64,000 bases of DNA from Aneurinibacillus sp. REN35 (GCF_041379945.2 NZ_JBFTXJ020000003.1:124001-188000), one strand, 5' to 3'. Counted from the stretch's first letter, positions 18,179-27,387 are shown. The notes: generated by a model not told the origin, from the letters alone. Numbers and translations: made by a program.

Positions 18179-18222
18179 TGTACTCACCCTCCCGTAATAA
18201 TTATGTTTCTGTGTATTTTACT

Positions 18223-18248
18223 TTACCCAAGTATCTTTCGTAGCAAAC
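18223..18248 (-). promoter_or_regulatory. sigma-B-like promoter of the hydrophilic protein gene
   Basis: Read on the minus strand: GTTTGC (18248-18243), 14-base spacer, GGGTAA (18228-18223). Box sequences and spacer length match those at 12242 and 30712. Confidence 0.65.
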
Positions 18249-18333
18249 AGACGGAGATGCGAGAATTTGCTGTTATATCATGACTTGTGTATATAATAAA
18301 TTTAATACGTAACAGGATACAGGGGGGACGGCT

Positions 18334-19116
18334 ATGTCATCACGGGCCGCTTGGCGGCTTTTCGCAGTTTTCTCGCTTCTTTCCACGCTGCTATTATCCA
18401 CGGGATTCTACCTCGGTGTCACCAATATCCTCTCTCCGTCTGCAACGGATTGGAAGACGGATAAAAGTGCGGGAGAGAAACCGGTGCAGCCTGCAAAAGA
18501 TACGGTACAAATTGTCGCTCTAGGCGATTCGCTGACGAGAGGAACAGGAGATGGAGCGGGACTTGGTTATGTAGGGAATTTACGGACGAGCCTCGCACAA
18601 AACACGGGTGAGGAAGTCTACGTGCTGAATCATGGGGTAAACGGGTATAAAACAGCGGACTTGCTGCGTGATCTGCAAAAGAAAGAAGATATCCGACGCA
18701 CGGTGCGCCAAGCCGATATTATCACGCTGTCCATTGGCGGAAATGATTTATTTAATGCGGGAGGAATGGAGGAAGTAAAGCCGGAGCTTAGCTACAAACG
18801 GCTGCCGGAAGCTATGAAGAAGTACGAGCAGATTGTACAAATCATTCGTTCATTGAATCCTCAGGCTACGGTTATGTACGTTGGTTTGTATAATGCCTTC
18901 TCCGATTTATCGAATGCACAAGCAAGTGATGAAGTTATCCGGCGTTGGAATGGGGAAACGTCTGCGGTGTTATATAAGTATCCACGTACAATTTTTGTTC
19001 CGACAGATGATTTATTTCGAACGCACGGCACAAAGTATTTATCAAGTGACCACTTTCACCCCAATCAAGCCGGATATCGACGTATCGGGCAGCGGATGGC
19101 GGAGTCGATCAGGTAA
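18334..19116 (+). CDS. SGNH/GDSL-type esterase, membrane-anchored or secreted
   Basis: A 260-residue hydrolase with an N-terminal hydrophobic segment (about 8-32) acting as signal anchor. It has block I ALGDSLTRGTGDGAG with the nucleophile serine, block II NHGVNGYKTADL, block III SIGGNDLF and block V SSDHFHPNQAGY with the Asp-His pair. This is the arrangement of the Bacillus YpmR family of extracytoplasmic esterases. The exact substrate is unknown (lipid or acetylated glycan). It is 13 bases upstream of an ABC ATPase gene and probably co-transcribed with the exporter. Confidence 0.85.
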   Translation: MSSRAAWRLFAVFSLLSTLLLSTGFYLGVTNILSPSATDWKTDKSAGEKPVQPAKDTVQIVALGDSLTRGTGDGAGLGYVGNLRTSLAQNTGEEVYVLNHGVNGYKTADLLRDLQKKEDIRRTVRQADIITLSIGGNDLFNAGGMEEVKPELSYKRLPEAMKKYEQIVQIIRSLNPQATVMYVGLYNAFSDLSNAQASDEVIRRWNGETSAVLYKYPRTIFVPTDDLFRTHGTKYLSSDHFHPNQAGYRRIGQRMAESIR

Positions 19117-19129
19117 GGAGGGATAAGAA

Positions 19130-20059
19130 GTGAAGCAGCGAGCCACTACCCTTGAGATAGAGAGCGTAACCAAAACCATTCGTCGTACACCGATTATCAA
19201 GGGCATATCGTTTTCTGTAGTAGAAGGAGAGGTATTCGGCTTTTTAGGCCCGAATGGCTCAGGCAAGACAACAACCATCCGCATGATGGTCGGTCTTATT
19301 CGGCCGACGACCGGCCGCATACGCATATGCGGTTATGACGTACAAAAGCAGCATACGAAGGCGCTTGCTCAGGTGGGCTCCATTGTAGAAAACCCGGAAC
19401 TGTATCCGTTTCTAACGGGGATGGAGAATCTTGAACAATTTGCACGTATGCTTCCTGATGTGAAAAAGGAAAAGATTGATGAGGTCATTGAGCGTGTTGA
19501 TTTAAAGGAGCGAATTCATGATAAAGTGAAGGATTATTCACTAGGAATGCGTCAGCGATTAGGCATTGCTCAGGCGTTGTTAGGTGACCCGAAGCTTTTA
19601 ATATTGGATGAACCGACCAATGGCCTTGATCCGCAGGGAATTAAAGAGCTGCGGGCTTTTATCCGACAGCTTGCCAGTGAAGGGCTGAGCGTATTCATCT
19701 CAAGTCATCTGCTCAGTGAAATCCAATTGATGTGTGATCGAGTCGCTATTATTAATAAAGGACAAATTATTCGCGTAGGCGAAGTGGATGAACTGTTAAC
19801 TCAAGAATTCCGTACTATTATTTGGTATGGGGAGCCGCAGAAGGCGCTTCGCCGTTGCCTTGCGTCCTCACCGTTTGTGCAGGTGCAAGAGGAGCCGACA
19901 TCGGATGGAGGGATTATAACCGATGTTGTTCCCGAGCATATTTCCGAATTGAACGCCGCGTTGGTCGCTCAAGGCATTGCAGTCCAAGGGATCGAATGGA
20001 AAAAGCCAAGTCTTGAAGACTTGTTTCTGGATATGACCGAGGGGGAGCGCCATGTCTAA
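19130..20059 (+). CDS. ABC transporter ATP-binding protein
   Basis: A 309-residue ATPase. Walker A is GPNGSGKTT, the signature is YSLGMRQRLGIAQALLG and Walker B is LLILDEPTNGLDP. A C-terminal extension of about 80 residues follows, as seen in the BcrA/drug and bacitracin-exporter type. GTG 19130 follows AAGGAGGGAT. Its end overlaps the permease gene by 8 bases, so the pair is translationally coupled and forms an ABC-2-type exporter or membrane-stress complex. Confidence 0.92.
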   Translation: MKQRATTLEIESVTKTIRRTPIIKGISFSVVEGEVFGFLGPNGSGKTTTIRMMVGLIRPTTGRIRICGYDVQKQHTKALAQVGSIVENPELYPFLTGMENLEQFARMLPDVKKEKIDEVIERVDLKERIHDKVKDYSLGMRQRLGIAQALLGDPKLLILDEPTNGLDPQGIKELRAFIRQLASEGLSVFISSHLLSEIQLMCDRVAIINKGQIIRVGEVDELLTQEFRTIIWYGEPQKALRRCLASSPFVQVQEEPTSDGGIITDVVPEHISELNAALVAQGIAVQGIEWKKPSLEDLFLDMTEGERHV

Positions 20060-21044
20060 CTTGTATGGATTGGTTATGAATGAGACGGTGAAGATATTGC
20101 AGCGGAAGCGGCTGTGGGTGATTGTATTGATTTTGTTAGTGCTCGTACCGATTTTTACATATGCTCAATTACGCGCCACCATAAGCAATCAAAAGCAGCT
20201 TGGAACGACCGATTGGAAAGTAGCGGTACGGCAGAGCATTAACGATACAACCAACCGATTGAGCAGCACGCGCATTCCGGAAGAATGGAAGAAGTGGATG
20301 CAGATTCGGATTCAACAGCAGCAGTATTACTTGGATCATGACATCAATCCGACCTCGCCGAACGGCGTTACATTCACGCGGGATTTCATGAGCAATGCCG
20401 TATCCTTATTCATCCCATTGCTCATTGTGGTCGTTGCTTCTGATCTTGTCTCGGGTGAACATACGAGCGGGACGATTAAGCTTCTGCTAACGCGTCCTGT
20501 TACACGTGGAAGGGTGCTCACAAGCAAGCTGATTGCCCTTGTCTTATTTGTATCGGCGATTGTGATGTTAACAGGGATCATTGCGTACCTGATTTCAGGG
20601 CTTGTCTTCGGATATGGGGGCTGGACGTATCCGGTATTGACCGGTTTTCAGATTCGTGGGGAAGATGTAAATACGGAAGGTGTGCATGTGCTGCCGCAAT
20701 GGCTGTATATTCTTATGGAATACGGTCTCTCATGGTACGCTTGTCTTGCAGTTGCATGCATTGCCTTTATGGTATCAGTCCTGGTACGCACGACGGCGGC
20801 TGGCATGGGGATTATGGTGTCGGCATTGATTGCCGGAACAATTCTTACGAACATGGCCTCTGCTTGGGAGTCGGCGAAGTACTTTTTTATGGTTAATTTG
20901 CAACTGCCTGATTACTTATCAGGTACTCTGCCGCCTATTCCCGGGTTAAGCCTTCCCTTTTCACTGGCAGTGCTTGGAATATGGAGCGCAGTATCGCTGC
21001 TTATTGCGTATACGGTATTTATCCGGCGCGATGTGCTCAGCTAA
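20052..21044 (+). CDS. ABC-2 type transporter permease
   Basis: A 330-residue membrane protein with one N-terminal span, an extracytoplasmic domain of about 80 residues (NDTTNRLSSTRIPEEWKKW region), then five C-terminal spans. ASDLVSGEHTSGTIKLLLTRPVTRGR is the conserved cytoplasmic coupling region of ABC-2 permeases. It partners with the overlapping ATPase. Substrate unknown; the upstream SGNH esterase and downstream deacetylase hint at an envelope function. Confidence 0.88.
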   Translation: MSNLYGLVMNETVKILQRKRLWVIVLILLVLVPIFTYAQLRATISNQKQLGTTDWKVAVRQSINDTTNRLSSTRIPEEWKKWMQIRIQQQQYYLDHDINPTSPNGVTFTRDFMSNAVSLFIPLLIVVVASDLVSGEHTSGTIKLLLTRPVTRGRVLTSKLIALVLFVSAIVMLTGIIAYLISGLVFGYGGWTYPVLTGFQIRGEDVNTEGVHVLPQWLYILMEYGLSWYACLAVACIAFMVSVLVRTTAAGMGIMVSALIAGTILTNMASAWESAKYFFMVNLQLPDYLSGTLPPIPGLSLPFSLAVLGIWSAVSLLIAYTVFIRRDVLS

Positions 21045-21048
21045 AATG

Positions 21049-21091
21049 AAACGGGACAAATCGCTACAGATGCGGTTTGTCCCGTTTTTTA
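21049..21091. terminator. bidirectional terminator
   Basis: AACGGGACAAA and TTTGTCCCGTT are complementary and followed by TTTT, between the ABC permease and the convergent deacetylase gene. Confidence 0.9.
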
Positions 21092-21100
21092 TGGGAAAGC

Positions 21101-21988
21101 TTATGCTTTTTTTGCAGCGTCTACTGTCGGAAGAGGTGCGATATCATATCCGCGGTTTTTAAGCAGTTCGATGACTTTTGGAAGCAGATGCACCGTTTGT
21201 TCTTTCTCATGCATAAGTATAATTGAACCCGGCTTTACTTCACGAGCAATATTATCCATAATAAGGTTGGGCTTATCTCCATATTTCCAATCCAGACTAT
21301 CAACATTCCAATACGTTAGGATTTGATTGGTTTCTTTAGAGGCTAGCATCGTATTGTGATCCACGGCCCCATAGGGTGGGCGGAAATAATGGATAGGCAC
21401 GCCGATTTTTTGCGAGATGTAGTCGGTAGATGCGCGAATCATCTGGATTTGTTCTTCTTTTGATTTTTTTGCTAATCTGGCATGATTCATAGTGTGTGTC
21501 CCAATAACATGGCCGTTTTTGATCATCTGCTTAGCAAATTCAGCTTCCTGCTCAGTCTTTAAGTTTTGCCCGATCCAAAAGAATCCGCCTTTAAGCTGCT
21601 GTTGATCCAAAATTGCTACGATATCTTTCGTATGCTTTCCGGGTCCGTCATCAAACGTTAAGTATACGGTCGGTTTTGAGCGTGGGATTTTTGCAATCAT
21701 ATGGCCGACGACTGGCATATCAGAAGAATGTGGTTGTGGTTTTGTTGTTTGAACTGGTGCGTCAGAAGCGGGTTTTGTAGCTGGATTTGGCTGTTGAGTT
21801 GGTTGGTCTTTATGTTCGTCCGTATTCTTATCGGAAACCGCTTCACCAGCAATTTGGTTTAGTATTTTATTTGCTGATTGAACGGATGGGCTTTCATTAA
21901 AAATCAAGTTAATCTGAATAATTGCGCCTAATAATAGGATAGCAAGCCAGATTCGATTTCTTCTTTTTCTCCTCCGGTTATTCTCCAA
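21101..21988 (-). CDS. polysaccharide deacetylase (NodB fold), membrane-anchored
   Basis: A 295-residue protein with a basic N-terminus, one transmembrane segment (about 12-30), a low-complexity Pro/Thr/Gln linker (60-90) and a NodB catalytic domain. The motifs are TFDDGPG (catalytic Asp pair), HTMNH (metal histidines), RPPYG and IILMHE. It removes acetyl groups from peptidoglycan or another N-acetyl glycan outside the membrane. The start is TTG 21988 behind AAGGGA. The 324-base region 21989-22312 upstream holds only promoter-like AT-rich sequence, including TATAAT near 22236; I see no further gene there. Confidence 0.9.
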   Translation of the reverse strand: MENNRRRKRRNRIWLAILLLGAIIQINLIFNESPSVQSANKILNQIAGEAVSDKNTDEHKDQPTQQPNPATKPASDAPVQTTKPQPHSSDMPVVGHMIAKIPRSKPTVYLTFDDGPGKHTKDIVAILDQQQLKGGFFWIGQNLKTEQEAEFAKQMIKNGHVIGTHTMNHARLAKKSKEEQIQMIRASTDYISQKIGVPIHYFRPPYGAVDHNTMLASKETNQILTYWNVDSLDWKYGDKPNLIMDNIAREVKPGSIILMHEKEQTVHLLPKVIELLKNRGYDIAPLPTVDAAKKA

Positions 21989-22312
21989 AGTAAGTCCCTT
22001 CTTTCTCTATAAGGTCATGCTTGACAATATGGCTGAGAGGTCTGCGTTGAATAAGGGTGGCAATTTTTTACGTATAAAGCTATATCGCATATTCTACTAT
22101 AAAAACGAGGCCAGTGCGTAAAAAGTTCCAGTAAAAATAAAAATTAATAAGTTTGTAAAAAGACTCCATAGCGCTATGGAATGTGTAAAAACGAAGGAAA
22201 TGTTCTGCAAAACTTTCCTCCAAAGAAAGAAATCGTTATAATGAAGGCAATCGTTTTTTTTGAAAAAAGATTGCAATGGAATGCCAACAAAAAGTAACGG
22301 AGGGATTTTACC

Positions 22313-22747
22313 ATGATGTCATATGATGAATATATGCGTTCAGTTATTCAACCGATGCGTACAGAACTTACATCTGTAGGATTTGAAGAGCTGCTGACGC
22401 CCGAGGATGTAGAGGCGAAGTTTGAGAACATGAAAGGAACTGCGCTTGTAGTTGTCAATTCCGTATGCGGATGTGCAGCAGGACTTGCTCGTCCGGCTGT
22501 AGCGTATTCGGTGCAGAATAGCGAGAAGAAGCCGGATCATCTCTATACGGTGTTTGCAGGTCAAGATAAAGAAGCAACAGCAAAAGCGAGAGAGTATTTT
22601 ACAGGCTATCCGCCATCCTCACCATCTTTCGCGTTGCTAAAGGACGGGAAGTTGGTCTATATGATGGAGCGCCATCAGATCGAGAACCGCCCGCTTGAAA
22701 TCATTGCTTCTGATCTGCTTGAAGCATACAAACAGCATTGTGAATAA
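22313..22747 (+). CDS. bacilliredoxin (BrxA/BrxB, YphP/YqiW family)
   Basis: A 144-residue thioredoxin-fold protein with the family active site CGC (C52-C54, in NSVCGCAAGLARP) and the GYPPSSPSFALLKDGKLVYMMERHQIE tail. Bacilliredoxins remove bacillithiol from oxidised protein thiols in low-GC Gram-positives, which supports a Bacillales origin. ATG 22313 or 22316 follows GGAGGG. Monocistronic, with a strong terminator 7 bases after the stop. Confidence 0.93.
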   Translation: MMSYDEYMRSVIQPMRTELTSVGFEELLTPEDVEAKFENMKGTALVVVNSVCGCAAGLARPAVAYSVQNSEKKPDHLYTVFAGQDKEATAKAREYFTGYPPSSPSFALLKDGKLVYMMERHQIENRPLEIIASDLLEAYKQHCE

Positions 22748-22753
22748 AAAGAG

Positions 22754-22790
22754 AGGCTCCTTTCCCATATACGGGGAAGGAGCCTTTTTA
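22754..22790 (+). terminator. terminator of the bacilliredoxin gene
   Basis: AGGCTCCTT and AAGGAGCCT arms with a C/G-rich inner stem, followed by TTTTT. Confidence 0.88.
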
Positions 22791-22850
22791 AAATGCTTGC
22801 CTTTATGTTGGCTGCGTGATAGGATATATCTTGTGACTGTTAAAAGTTAC

Positions 22851-22944
22851 GGACAGGTGTCCGAGTCGGTCGAAGGAGCACGATTGGAAATCGTGTAGGC
22901 GGGGTTAACTCGTCTCGTGGGTTCGAATCCCACCCTGTCCGCCA
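22851..22944 (+). tRNA. tRNA-Ser (GGA)
   Basis: Acceptor GGACAGG pairs with CCTGTCC. The anticodon loop TTGGAAA inside CACGA/TCGTG reads GGA. The extra arm is long, as in serine tRNAs, the T loop is GGTTCGAATCC and CCA is encoded. First of four clustered tRNAs. Confidence 0.95.
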
Positions 22945-22953
22945 TTTATATAT

Positions 22954-23045
22954 GGAGAAGTACCCAAGAGGCTGTAAGGGGCTCCCCTGCTAAGGGAGTA
23001 GACGGGTTAAACCGTGCGAGGGTTCGAATCCCTCCTTCTCCGCCA
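22954..23045 (+). tRNA. tRNA-Ser (GCT)
   Basis: Acceptor GGAGAAG pairs with CTTCTCC. The anticodon loop CTGCTAA in CTCCC/GGGAG reads GCT, with a long variable arm and encoded CCA. It lies 9 bases after the first tRNA-Ser. Confidence 0.95.
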
Positions 23046-23059
23046 TCATTACGTTTTAA

Positions 23060-23136
23060 GGCGGTGTAGCTCAGCTGGCTAGAGCGTACGGTTCATACCC
23101 GTAAGGTCGGGGGTTCGATCCCCTCCGCCGCTACCA
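23060..23136 (+). tRNA. tRNA-Met (CAT) or tRNA-Ile2
   Basis: The anticodon loop TTCATAC in TACGG/CCGTA reads CAT; T-loop GGTTCGATCC and encoded CCA are present. The acceptor starts with a G-T pair, so it is not the initiator type for certain. A lysidine-modified Ile2 tRNA cannot be excluded by eye. Confidence 0.9.
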
Positions 23137-23165
23137 TGGACTTTTTGTATATATTGTACCATCGA

Positions 23166-23242
23166 CGGGAAGTGGCTCAGCTTGGTAGAGCGCCTCGTTC
23201 GGGACGAGGAGGTCGCAGGTTCAAATCCTGTCTTCCCGACCA
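23166..23242 (+). tRNA. tRNA-Pro (CGG)
   Basis: Acceptor CGGGAAG pairs with CTTCCCG. The anticodon loop TTCGGGA in CCTCG/CGAGG reads CGG; T-loop GGTTCAAATCC and encoded CCA. Confidence 0.95.
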
Positions 23243-23259
23243 TTATATATTGAGATCTC

Positions 23260-23297
23260 AAAGCTTCAATTCGATATGCGAATTGAAGCTTTTTTTA
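23260..23297 (+). terminator. terminator of the tRNA cluster
   Basis: AAGCTTCAATTCG and CGAATTGAAGCTT form a 13-bp stem followed by TTTTTT, 18 bases after the last tRNA. Confidence 0.9.
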
Positions 23298-23442
23298 ATG
23301 TTTATTAATTTTTTTCGATTAATTTTTTAAATTGTAACTTGTTTCGTGAAGGAAAATGGTGGATACTGGTAGTATAGGTTTTTGTGCCTATTATTTTGGC
23401 AGTTGCAAGAAATAGAACTTGATAGAGAAAAGGAGAATATGC

Positions 23443-24072
23443 ATGGAAAAGAAGTATTCCCCGAGAGTAAAAAGGACCAGAGAAAAGATCCTGCTTTCAG
23501 CTGTAGAGATTTTCTCGCAAAAAGGTTTCCAGGCTTCCACCATACGTGAAATCGCCCGCTTGGCTGGTGTAAATGATCTGACAGTGTATCGTCACTTTGA
23601 GAGCAAGGAAAAGCTGTTTACGGAGATGTTCCAGCGTCATGCGCTGCTAACAGAAATTAGCGAATATATTGTACAACGTATATCAGATGATTATGAACGG
23701 GATTTGCGTTCCATCATTCGCACGTTTGTTTCCTCATTCAAAAAAGAGCTGCCTTTGATTAAGCTTTTGCTCAGTGAAGCGGAAAAGATGGAAGAGTGCC
23801 GTAAATATGTGGCAATGTTTTCCGAAAAAATTATTGAGAAGCTTACTGCGTTTTTCGATTACTACAAAATTGCGGGTCAGGTGCGGCCAAGTGCCAATAG
23901 CTATGCGATTGCTTCCGGTCTCTACAATATATTATTTGCCCGTATTTATTCCCTTATCCTTCACGGAGATGATGTACAGCCTTCTTCTATGCCAGAAGAA
24001 GCAGTTATGGATGGATGGACAGACTTATTTATCTCAGGAACACTAATTTCCGAATATTCGTATGCCAAATAA
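23443..24072 (+). CDS. TetR/AcrR-family transcriptional regulator
   Basis: A 209-residue repressor. The N-terminal helix-turn-helix (ILLSAVEIFSQKGFQASTIREIARLAGVNDLTVYRHFESKEKLF, about residues 13-56) is canonical TetR; the C-terminal domain is not family-specific. ATG 23443 has AGGAG 7 bases upstream. The neighbouring FAD enzyme gene lies 120 bases downstream on the same strand with its own sigma-A-like promoter and is a possible target. No effector can be guessed. Confidence 0.88.
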   Translation: MEKKYSPRVKRTREKILLSAVEIFSQKGFQASTIREIARLAGVNDLTVYRHFESKEKLFTEMFQRHALLTEISEYIVQRISDDYERDLRSIIRTFVSSFKKELPLIKLLLSEAEKMEECRKYVAMFSEKIIEKLTAFFDYYKIAGQVRPSANSYAIASGLYNILFARIYSLILHGDDVQPSSMPEEAVMDGWTDLFISGTLISEYSYAK

Positions 24073-24115
24073 CGAACAAATATAGCAATAGACATAAAAA
24101 CATTCGTATTTTTTA

Positions 24116-24144
24116 TTGATTCTTTACATAGTAGACGATATAAT
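24116..24144 (+). promoter_or_regulatory. sigma-A-type promoter of the FAD enzyme gene
   Basis: TTGATT (24116-24121), 17-base spacer, TATAAT (24139-24144), about 48 bases upstream of the start codon. Confidence 0.65.
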
Positions 24145-24191
24145 CAGGAAGGTCTCAAAAATAGATGTACATCCAGGAGGGCTTTCAACTG

Positions 24192-25640
24192 ATGAGGTAC
24201 GATATTGTGATTGTAGGTGCCGGCCCGGCCGGTATCTTTACGGCATATGAATTAACACGCAAAAATCCTGCTTTAGATGTGTTATTAATAGATAAAGGAC
24301 ACGATATCTTCAAACGTCGCTGTCCCATTTTAGAAAAGAAAATTAAAAAGTGTCCGCCTCCTGCCGGTCGTAAGGAATTCAGTGGCTGTCTGCCGGCTTG
24401 TTCGATTACGAATGGTTTTGGCGGTGCGGGTGCTTATTCGGATGGTAAGTTTAACATCACCACTGAATTTGGTGGCTGGATGACTGATTATCTCGCTCCT
24501 TCAGAGGTGCTGGAGCTGATTCGTTATGTTGATGAGATTAACTTGGAGCATGGTGCGACGTTAAGTATTACTGATCCTACAACGTCAGCAGTGCGTGAAA
24601 TTGAGCGAAAAGCTGCAGGTGTGGGTTTGAAATTGCTGCGTGCAAACGTTCGCCATCTCGGAACGGAACAAAACCTTGAGATTCTTCAAAGCATCTATCG
24701 AGAGTTAGAGAAGAGAATCACGATGAAGTTCAAAACAGAAGTCGCTGATATTCTTGTTGAAAATACGGAAACAGGTCTACGTATCCAGGGAGTGGAATGC
24801 AAATCCGGCGAAACATATCTAGCTGACCATGTAGTAATCGTTCCGGGACGTGACGGTTCTGAATGGTTCGGCAATATCTTAAAGCGTCAAGGACTTCGTC
24901 TGCTGAATAACCAAGTAGATATCGGTGTTCGAGTTGAGACATCCAATGTAGTTATGGAAGAAATTAATGAGCATCTATATGAAGGGAAATTCCTGTATAA
25001 ATCTACTACAGATCAAATAATTCGAAGTTTTTGCTCCAATCCAAGCGGTCATGTAGTCGTAGAGAACCATAGTGGTGTCATGGCGGCAAATGGACATGCT
25101 TACAAAGATGAGAAGCTTGGTTCTCCAAATACGAACTTTGCTCTGCTTGTCTCCCATGTGTTTACGGAACCGTTTGATAAACCGAACGAGTATGCCAAAG
25201 AAATCTGCTGCCATGCGAATGATTTATCTAATGGCTCCGTCATCGTGCAGCGCTACGGAGATATTAAGCGCGGGCGCAGAACGACAGAAAAACGCTTAAA
25301 AGAAGGTTTTCTAGAACCGACGCTGAAAGAAGCTGTGCCGGGTGATTTAGGACTTGTATTGCCGTATAATACGATGAAGAGTTTAATTGAGATGGTGGAA
25401 GCACTGGATCATGTAACACCTGGAATTGCGAGCGAACATACGTTGTTCTATGGCGTGGAAGCTAAATTTTACTCTGCGCGTCCTTACCTCAATGAGCATT
25501 TTGAGACGGAGATTCAGGGACTCTATGCTGGAGGAGACGGTGCAGGCATTACACGTGGACTTGCCCAGGCTGGAGCTTGTGGCGTTCATATTGCACGTGA
25601 CATCTTAATCAAAGTGAAAACACCGGCAGAAACCGTATAG
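24192..25640 (+). CDS. FAD-dependent oxidoreductase
   Basis: A 482-residue flavoprotein. The dinucleotide motif GAGPAG is at residues 9-14, followed by the acidic strand end LLIDKG. It has a cysteine-containing insert (CPILEKKIKKCPPP, then FSGCLPACSI), GGAGAYSDGKF, and the C-terminal flavin segment LYAGGDGAGITRGLAQAG. It resembles the widely distributed NAD(FAD)-utilising dehydrogenase family of unknown substrate. ATG 24192 follows AGGAGG at 9 bases; the earlier ATG 24165 lies upstream of that site. Reaction not assignable. Confidence 0.8.
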   Translation: MRYDIVIVGAGPAGIFTAYELTRKNPALDVLLIDKGHDIFKRRCPILEKKIKKCPPPAGRKEFSGCLPACSITNGFGGAGAYSDGKFNITTEFGGWMTDYLAPSEVLELIRYVDEINLEHGATLSITDPTTSAVREIERKAAGVGLKLLRANVRHLGTEQNLEILQSIYRELEKRITMKFKTEVADILVENTETGLRIQGVECKSGETYLADHVVIVPGRDGSEWFGNILKRQGLRLLNNQVDIGVRVETSNVVMEEINEHLYEGKFLYKSTTDQIIRSFCSNPSGHVVVENHSGVMAANGHAYKDEKLGSPNTNFALLVSHVFTEPFDKPNEYAKEICCHANDLSNGSVIVQRYGDIKRGRRTTEKRLKEGFLEPTLKEAVPGDLGLVLPYNTMKSLIEMVEALDHVTPGIASEHTLFYGVEAKFYSARPYLNEHFETEIQGLYAGGDGAGITRGLAQAGACGVHIARDILIKVKTPAETV

Positions 25641-25723
25641 CATGAGATTTCTTTCCACTTATTCTCTGTATTTTCTCTGTTTTCTATGATATAAAATGAA
25701 AAGAAAAGAGGGTGGAATAGGGA

Positions 25724-26260
25724 ATGAGAGGAAAGCCAACCGTATTGATTGTCGACGATGATGTTGATATTTGTTTTTTGATGGTTACCGCTATTCAATC
25801 CGATCAGGTAGAAGTACTTACTGCTTATTCGGGACAAGAGGCGCTGCAACTGTATGAACAGCATTATCCCGAACTGGTCCTGCTTGATATTCAATTGCCG
25901 GAGATGAACGGCATTGAAGTATTGAGCAAGATGAAAGAGATCGAGCAGGATTGTCAGGTGATTATGGTCACTGCCTATGCGACCATTGAGACGGCAGTGC
26001 AGGCGATGAAGCTAGGGGCGCTTGATTATATTTGCAAGCCGTTTAAGCTTCCTCAATTGCGGGATACGGTGCAGAATGCCATTGAGTTTATTATGAGTGT
26101 ACCAGAACATTTGCCGACCCTTGAAGAAGTAGAGCGTAAGCACATTGAGAAGGTACTTAACGAAGTAGAAGGTAATCGCCGCCTGGCGGCTGAGAAGCTT
26201 GATATTTCCTTGCGAACGTTATATTACAAAATTAAACAATATAATATTTCCACCCCTTAA
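25724..26260 (+). CDS. response regulator with receiver and Fis-type HTH only
   Basis: A 178-residue regulator. The receiver domain occupies about 1-120, with phospho-acceptor D55 (LVLLDIQLPEMNG), acidic D11-D13 and K in ICKPFKLP. A Fis-type helix-turn-helix (VLNEVEGNRRLAAEKLDISLRTLYYKIKQY) follows directly. The AAA+ domain of NtrC regulators is absent, giving a RegA/ActR-like layout that needs no sigma-54. A terminator follows the stop codon, so it is expressed separately from the sensor cluster downstream, but its location suggests it is the output regulator of that cluster. Confidence 0.88.
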   Translation: MRGKPTVLIVDDDVDICFLMVTAIQSDQVEVLTAYSGQEALQLYEQHYPELVLLDIQLPEMNGIEVLSKMKEIEQDCQVIMVTAYATIETAVQAMKLGALDYICKPFKLPQLRDTVQNAIEFIMSVPEHLPTLEEVERKHIEKVLNEVEGNRRLAAEKLDISLRTLYYKIKQYNISTP

Positions 26261-26292
26261 AATCCAGAAATGTACCAATCTGGATTTTTTTC
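26261..26292 (+). terminator. terminator after the REC-HTH regulator
   Basis: AATCCAGA (26261-26268) and TCTGGATT (26279-26286), followed by TTTTTTC. Confidence 0.85.
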
Positions 26293-26372
26293 TGCAATTT
26301 TTGCACTTCAGCCCTCTAGAGTATAATGTTTACAATGGTAGTAATATAGCCATAGAAAAAGGGATGTGCCGT

Positions 26373-27374
26373 ATGCGAAGAAAACTATTTTTTCTTTTGG
26401 CGCTGTTGTTGTTGTCTGGTTGCTCACTGCTTTCTTCAGATAAAGAAGAAAAATATGTTCCTCATAATAAAACGCTGAAGATAGCGCTATTGCTAGAAGG
26501 AAAAAAATACGATCAGGGCTGGGATAACCAGGCATATGATGGTCTAAAGGAAATTAAGCGGACAATGAATGCGCAAACAATATATATGCAGCATGTAAAT
26601 ACGGAGCAAAAGCAGATTGCCGAAACCAAACGACTAGCTGAACAAGGTTATGAGCTTATTTTCGGTAATGGGCGCAGCTTTGAGAAGGTATTTAATCAGC
26701 TTGCTCCTGTTTATCCAAATACGCAGTTTGTTTTTTTTAACGGGAGATCGGAAGTGGATAATGTATCAGCCATTAATTTTACACCCGAATCGCTCGGATA
26801 TTTCTCGGGTATGGTAGCTGCAACAATGACCAAGTCGAAAAAAGTAGGTTTAATTCCCGCTTACAGCTCTATGAATGAGATTGCTCCGTTTATACGGGGA
26901 GTTCAAGACTATAATAAAAAAGCTAAAGTGATGGTTCGGTCGGTAAATAGCTGGAATGACGGAGCAAAAGCGGTACAGATTGCCCAACAGATGATGGAAG
27001 AGGGCGCAGATATTCTTGTGCCTATGGGAGATGGTTTTAATATTGATGTAATTATGGAGGCTCATCATAAAGGACGATGGGCTATTGGATATATTTCCGA
27101 TCAATCGTTCGTTTCTAAAGACACGGTTATTACCAGTACAGTGCAAAATGTCAGCGATGTCTATGTTAAAGTAGCCATGCAGCATAAGGAAGGAACGCTG
27201 CCTGGCGGGTGTGTGAACTATGACTTCAACAATGGAGGACAGGATTTGGCTGGTTTTGGACCGATGGTGCCGCCTTTTGTTCAAGAGCAATTAGAACAAA
27301 AGATTAAGCAATACAAAACGGGAGAATTCTCCTTGCCACTGCCCATTCATTCTGTCAAATGCCGAGGAAAATAA
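26373..27374 (+). CDS. BMP/Med-family lipoprotein, probable sensory binding protein
   Basis: A 333-residue lipoprotein. The signal peptide ends in lipobox LSGC (C17 lipidated). The mature part is a periplasmic-binding fold of the BMP/PnrA/Med group: KIALLLEGKKYDQGWDNQAYDGL, ELIFGNGRSF, GYFSGMVAA, KVGLIPAYSS, GADILVPMGDG. ATG 26373 is placed 9 bases after AAAAAGGG. It precedes a membrane histidine kinase by 13 bases with no ABC transporter nearby, so it most likely presents a ligand to the kinase, as Med is reported to influence KinD in B. subtilis. The ligand is unknown; nucleosides are common in the family. Confidence 0.85.
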   Translation: MRRKLFFLLALLLLSGCSLLSSDKEEKYVPHNKTLKIALLLEGKKYDQGWDNQAYDGLKEIKRTMNAQTIYMQHVNTEQKQIAETKRLAEQGYELIFGNGRSFEKVFNQLAPVYPNTQFVFFNGRSEVDNVSAINFTPESLGYFSGMVAATMTKSKKVGLIPAYSSMNEIAPFIRGVQDYNKKAKVMVRSVNSWNDGAKAVQIAQQMMEEGADILVPMGDGFNIDVIMEAHHKGRWAIGYISDQSFVSKDTVITSTVQNVSDVYVKVAMQHKEGTLPGGCVNYDFNNGGQDLAGFGPMVPPFVQEQLEQKIKQYKTGEFSLPLPIHSVKCRGK

Positions 27375-27387
27375 TGGAGCGGATGCG

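Noticed and set aside
22851-23242. Integrated element or attachment site at the tRNA cluster
   Set aside because: No integrase, no repeated tRNA end and no shift in gene type on either side.
23341-23366. GTTTCG-N14-GGATAC upstream of the TetR gene as a sigma-B-like promoter
   Set aside because: The -10 box departs from GGGTAA/T at two positions and the gene is not stress-type; likely chance.
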